A stretch of DNA of 64,000 bases from Acidimicrobiales bacterium (GTDB lineage: Bacteria; Actinomycetota; Acidimicrobiia; Acidimicrobiales; Bog-793): assembly GCA_035533595.1 (NCBI GenBank), contig DATLTN010000025.1, positions 19,421 through 83,420 on the forward strand, in the 5' to 3' direction. Positions 60,572-64,000 of this stretch are shown piece after piece. The notes below the pieces were generated by a model. It was not told the DNA's origin, searched no databases, and worked only from the letters and a program-made list of their open reading frames with translations. The position numbers and the translations under genes were made by a program. Numbering within the stretch: the stretch's first letter is position 1; each line of letters opens with the position of its first letter.

Positions 60572-61624
60572 TCAGCTCGCCGGGGACGCGCCCTGCCGGC
60601 CGCTTGCCGCGGGCAGGTCGTAGAGGCGCGCGACGTTGCCGGACAGGACCTCTCGGCGCACCTCGTCGGGGAGATGCCCAAGATCCCGTTCGATGATCTT
60701 CCGGGACTCGGGCCACGTCGAGTTCGGATGGGGGTAGTCATTCGACCACATGCAGTTCGCAGACCCCCAGCGCTCGAGGACCGAAGCGAGGGTCGGGTCG
60801 TTGAAGAACGTGGCGTGCACGTTCCGGCGGAAATAGTCGCTCGGGGCCATCGTCAGCGGGGAGTCGCTGTTCGGCCGGCTGGCGTACTTGTCCCAGGAGC
60901 TCAAGATGAAGGGGATCCAGCTCGCCTCGCTCTCGACGAGCACGAACTTCAGCGCCGGGAACCGCTCGAGGACTCCGGTCGTGATGAGGTCCGAGATGGC
61001 GTTGGAGGCCTCGTAGACGAGGTCGTTCGCGTGCCGGGCGGTCGCCTGCAGCACGCGCCGCGCTGCCCGCGGCTTCGGCCATCCGTAGCTGGCGCCGGTG
61101 AGGATGTGCAGGCTGATCGGCATCCGCAGCTCCTCGGCGACGGCCCACAGCTCCTCGTAGTGGTCGGTCGCGAAGGACAGCTCGGGCGGAGGCACCTCCC
61201 AGACCATCGCCCCGACGAAGCCCGCCGCCTTGCAGCGTCGCAGTTCCCTCACCGCCTGCGTGACGTCGAAGGTGCAGAGCGCACCGATGCCGAAGAGCCG
61301 GTCGGGAGCGGCCGAGCAGTACTCGAGCAGCCAGTCGTTGTAGACCGAGAAGCAGGCCTCCTGGAGGGCGGGGTCCGTCAACCCGAAGAGGTTCATCGCG
61401 AGGCTCGGGTAGAGGACCTCCTGTGACACGCCGTCGACGGCCATCTCCTCGACCCTCGCCAGCGGGTCCCACCCTCCCTGGTGCGCCTGGAACTGCCCGC
61501 CGACGCCGCGTTCGGGAAAGACCGGGGCCGCCTCCCGCAACTTCGCGGGGAGGCGCGTCTCCCAGAGGTGGGGGTCCTCGATCACGTGCGAGTCCGCGGA
61601 GATCATGAGCGGGCCATCCGGCAC
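60572..61624 (-). CDS. Amidohydrolase family protein (amidohydrolase 2 type)
   Basis: 350 residues from GTG 61624 (AGGGGG six bases upstream; ATG 61606 is an internal alternative). TIM-barrel metal-dependent hydrolase of the amidohydrolase-2 family: DSHVIEDPHLWE near the start (DxH-type first motif), SLHILTG (His), LVESEASWIPFIL and CMWSNDYPHPNSTWPE with the catalytic Asp. Such enzymes include decarboxylases of ACMS, gamma-resorcylate or OH-aromatics and hydrolases. Substrate unknown; it adds to the list of aromatic-type genes here. It diverges from the dienelactone hydrolase at 61802, with a 177-base shared promoter region. Confidence 0.9.
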   Translation of the reverse strand: MPDGPLMISADSHVIEDPHLWETRLPAKLREAAPVFPERGVGGQFQAHQGGWDPLARVEEMAVDGVSQEVLYPSLAMNLFGLTDPALQEACFSVYNDWLLEYCSAAPDRLFGIGALCTFDVTQAVRELRRCKAAGFVGAMVWEVPPPELSFATDHYEELWAVAEELRMPISLHILTGASYGWPKPRAARRVLQATARHANDLVYEASNAISDLITTGVLERFPALKFVLVESEASWIPFILSSWDKYASRPNSDSPLTMAPSDYFRRNVHATFFNDPTLASVLERWGSANCMWSNDYPHPNSTWPESRKIIERDLGHLPDEVRREVLSGNVARLYDLPAASGRQGASPAS

Positions 61625-61801
61625 TTCGCACCCCCTCACCTCGTGACCGCCCAACGACGGAGCGGAACGACTCGCAGGCATTGTGGCCGAAGCGGCTGCG
61701 CACGTCACCCGCGACGCGCCTTCGGTCGCTCTTCGTGTGATCGCGACGGGTCGGGGCGCCGCCGGTCTGCCCCGCCTACCCTCTCGGCGAGGAGGTGCGC
61801 G

Positions 61802-62605
61802 ATGCCCGAAACCATGGAGAGCACGCGCGGTCTCGGCGCCCCGGTGTTCGTCGCGACCCCGGAGGAGCCTGGGCCCCAGCCCTCGGTCGTCGTCCTCCAC
61901 GAGCGCTACGGCCTCGTCGAGCATCCGAGGAACATGGCGCGCCGCCTGGCGGCCGCGGGCTACGTCGCCGCAGCACCGAACCTCTTCTTCGAGCATCCCG
62001 ATCAGCGGGGCCTCGCGGACGGCACCGCGACGGCGCGCCTCACCGACCCGCACGCCCTCGAGATCCTCGACGACGTGCTCGAGCTGCTGCGGACGACGCC
62101 GGCAGCCGACGCCGACCGCCTCGCCGTCCTCGGCGCCTGCGCGACCGGCCGGCACCCGGTGCTGTGGGGGGCGAACCGGCACCTCGACGCCTGCGTGGTC
62201 TTCCACGGCCTATACCGCAACCGCGAGTGGGAGCCCGACGGCGAGTACCACACCGAGCACCTGCACGACCTCGTCGGGCGGCTGCAGGCTCCTTTCCTCG
62301 GCCTCTTCGGCGAGCTCGACCACCTGGTCTCCGTCGACGACGTGCGCTTCATCCGCGGCCACTTCGAGGACCAGGACAAGAGCTACCGGATCGTCTGCTA
62401 CGCGGGCGCCCCGCACGGCTGGACGGACTCGACGATGAGCGGTCGCTACCGCCCCGAGATCGCCGAGGCGGCCTGGGGCGAGCTCCTCACCTTCCTCGAG
62501 CGGCACCTCGTCTCCCCGCGCCTCGAGCCAGCGACCGTCGACTGGAGCTACACCTCCAGCAAGAGCCGCCTCTACGACTTCACCGCCAACGTGCGGCGGG
62601 ACTGA
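61802..62605 (+). CDS. Dienelactone hydrolase family protein
   Basis: 267 residues from ATG 61802. Fold landmarks: VVVLHERYGLVEHPRNMARRLAAAGY (oxyanion strand), LGACATGRHPVLW with cysteine as the probable nucleophile (dienelactone hydrolases use Cys), FGELDHLVSVDD for the acid and GAPHGWTDSTM for the histidine. The Cys-Asp-His triad fits family rules. It may cleave a lactone of muconic or other aromatic breakdown. It is divergent from the amidohydrolase, so the two may be coregulated. No signal peptide. Confidence 0.9.
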   Translation: MPETMESTRGLGAPVFVATPEEPGPQPSVVVLHERYGLVEHPRNMARRLAAAGYVAAAPNLFFEHPDQRGLADGTATARLTDPHALEILDDVLELLRTTPAADADRLAVLGACATGRHPVLWGANRHLDACVVFHGLYRNREWEPDGEYHTEHLHDLVGRLQAPFLGLFGELDHLVSVDDVRFIRGHFEDQDKSYRIVCYAGAPHGWTDSTMSGRYRPEIAEAAWGELLTFLERHLVSPRLEPATVDWSYTSSKSRLYDFTANVRRD

Positions 62606-62779
62606 CCGCTCGACGGCCGCGCTTCGGCACCTCCCGGGGCCACCGCGAGGCGGCTGGCTGGCTCGAATGCGTTGCCGACCCTTCCCGTGCCCGACCTACG
62701 GTTGGCCCATGGCGGGCGGTCGGCAGGTGGAGTCCGGCGAGCGCGCGGCGCGCCGCGTCTTTGGTGCCCCGATGCAGCG

Positions 62780-63881
62780 ATGAGGCCCCGTCACCGGTCA
62801 CGAGGACCTCGCCTTGCACGGCGCGGCGCACGGGCGGCGGGGATCGCGCTCACCCTCGGGCTCGTGCCACTCGCCCTGCTCCCGGCGCGCGCCTCGGGTG
62901 CTCCGAGGACGGCGGCGCCCCAGCTCCTCACCTTCCGGGCGCCGGGGAGCGTCTCTTCGCGGGGGGCCACCGCCGTCCTGCGGGCCAACCTCGCGGGTGC
63001 GACGACCTGCCGGCTCTCGCTGCGGGGGAAGCAACTCGTGAGGGTCTCCTTCTCTCGAGGGGCAACCGAGTGCCGCGACGGCCGTTGGTCGACGCGTCTG
63101 CGCATCGGCGCGAACTCGACGATGCTCCGCGACCCCCTGCGCTTCGTCTTCACGGCGACAAGCGCCACCGCGACCGCGACGCGGACCTTCGTCGTCACGG
63201 TCGAGGGCGCTGTGCAACCCTCGGTCGAGAGCTCGCTGTTCCCCATCTCGACGGGACCGACGGCCTCGACGACGGTGCAGCCGGGCAGCGCGCCGACGGG
63301 CGATGCGCAACTCCAGCTCAGCGCGAACTGGGGGGGGTTACGTCTACACGACCCCGTCCGTGGATGCCCTCGTCGGCGGGAGCTGGTCGGTGCCGCGCCT
63401 CAATTGCGCGCAGACGCCGAATGCCAACTCTGCGACCTGGGTGGGCGTTGGCGGGGCCGTCGCTTACGACCTGCTGCAGACCGGCGTGGAGGACGACTGC
63501 GTGAACGGCGTGCAACTGGACACCGGATTCTGGGAGCTCTTCCCCGAGGATGCCGCGCAGGTCTTCTCGAGGTTCCCCCTCCATCCCGGCGACGAGATCA
63601 CCGCGTCGGTCCTCTACGACGGAACGCACTGGGACACCGACGTCACCGACGAGACGACCGGCCTCACCGGGTACTCGATCGGGGGCCTCGGCTGGGGCAC
63701 CGCCTTCGCCGCGACCCACACGCTCCGTACTTGGCAAGGCCCCGATCCGTACTTCTTTGCCGGTGGGCGGACCGCGGAGTGGATCGAGGAGAGCCCGTCA
63801 GTGGGCTCGCTCCGCATCGCGACGCAGCCGCCGCTCGCGAATTTTGGCACGTTGCAGTTCACTCGACTTTCGCAGTTTTGA
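62780..63881 (+). pseudogene. Secreted eqolisin (peptidase G1) gene interrupted by a G8 run
   Basis: ATG 62780 opens with MRPRHRSRGPRLARRG, a signal helix ALTLGLVPLALLPARASG, and a beta-rich domain (TFRAPGSVSSRGATAVLRANL). The sequence reaches QLQLSANWGG, then eight G (63330-63337) push the frame off. With seven G it would go on: YVYTTPSVDALVGGSWSVP and the peptidase core with the catalytic pair Q (LLQTGVED) and E (TAEWIEES), followed by FGTLQFTRLSQF and a TGA at 63881. Peptidase G1 (PF01828) enzymes act outside the cell at acid pH. The gene may be functional in variants with another G count. Confidence 0.75.
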
Positions 63882-64000
63882 GGCCGCTCGGCCCTACTCC
63901 TGAGGGCCGGTAGTCCGGGATCGCCGGGCCCGGGTGACCGCGGCCGTAGGTCTCGTGCCCGGCTTCGGACGCGACCCGGCATCGGCTGGCTCGACGAGCC

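Overview
This window is high-GC DNA with dense coding on both strands, many GTG starts and strong third-position G/C. It fits an actinobacterium. Two features point more narrowly. A secreted protein at 25802-28042 ends in GYYLV..LGNVYNYGDA-type repeats, which from memory are greatly expanded in Acidimicrobiia, and a DDN-like enzyme (23282-23728) implies cofactor F420. The assignment to Acidimicrobiia is inference. No rRNA, tRNA, CRISPR array or intact transposase was seen.

Layout. 1-6056: minus-strand genes (alpha/beta hydrolase fragment, AI-2E-type permease, Nudix hydrolase, D-2-hydroxyacid dehydrogenase, YihY/BrkB protein, small basic protein). 6057-10334: a long non-coding stretch, a secreted propeller protein and an HtrA-like protease. 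10484-12869: a decayed lipoprotein gene, a ferritin-like/VIT1 fusion and an exported protein. 12947-17532: an RNA methyltransferase, then a fumarylacetoacetase-family enzyme, a double cupin and an enoyl-CoA hydratase. 17550-25464: zinc-knuckle peptide, Ser/Thr kinase, phosphoesterase, GNAT, secreted hydrolase, small envelope proteins, cupin, STAS protein, F420 enzyme, EttA. 25802-34232: kelch/repeat exported protein, hydrolase, MFS exporter, FAD monooxygenase, DNA methyltransferase. 34323-39251: an aldo/keto reductase and a cupin, then a tightly coupled minus-strand operon of aldo/keto reductase, SDR, QueA-like enzyme and a probable Fe-S winged-helix regulator. 39443-43304: PadR regulator, GGDEF protein, flavoprotein dehydrogenase. 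43375-46565: a MITE-like element beside three frameshifted genes. 46722-56774: ClC channel, MFS exporters, two wrecked exported-protein genes, hemerythrin-like protein, inositol-phosphatase family enzyme, CDF-like protein, an ATPase/sensor fusion and an encapsulated-ferritin homologue. 56952-64000: PurD, amine oxidase, phosphoesterase, amidohydrolase, dienelactone hydrolase, and a bacterial eqolisin (peptidase G1) interrupted at a G8 tract.

The main theme is contrast. Housekeeping-type genes (purD, ettA, the RNA methyltransferase, the kinase) are intact, while at least seven genes for exported or accessory proteins carry frameshifts or nonsense codons. These may be true decay, phase variation at homopolymers, or assembly errors; reads would decide. 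Iron handling recurs in four places (ferritin-VIT1 fusion, hemerythrin-like protein, encapsulated-ferritin homologue, probable Fe-S regulator), but nothing shows that these genes are co-regulated.
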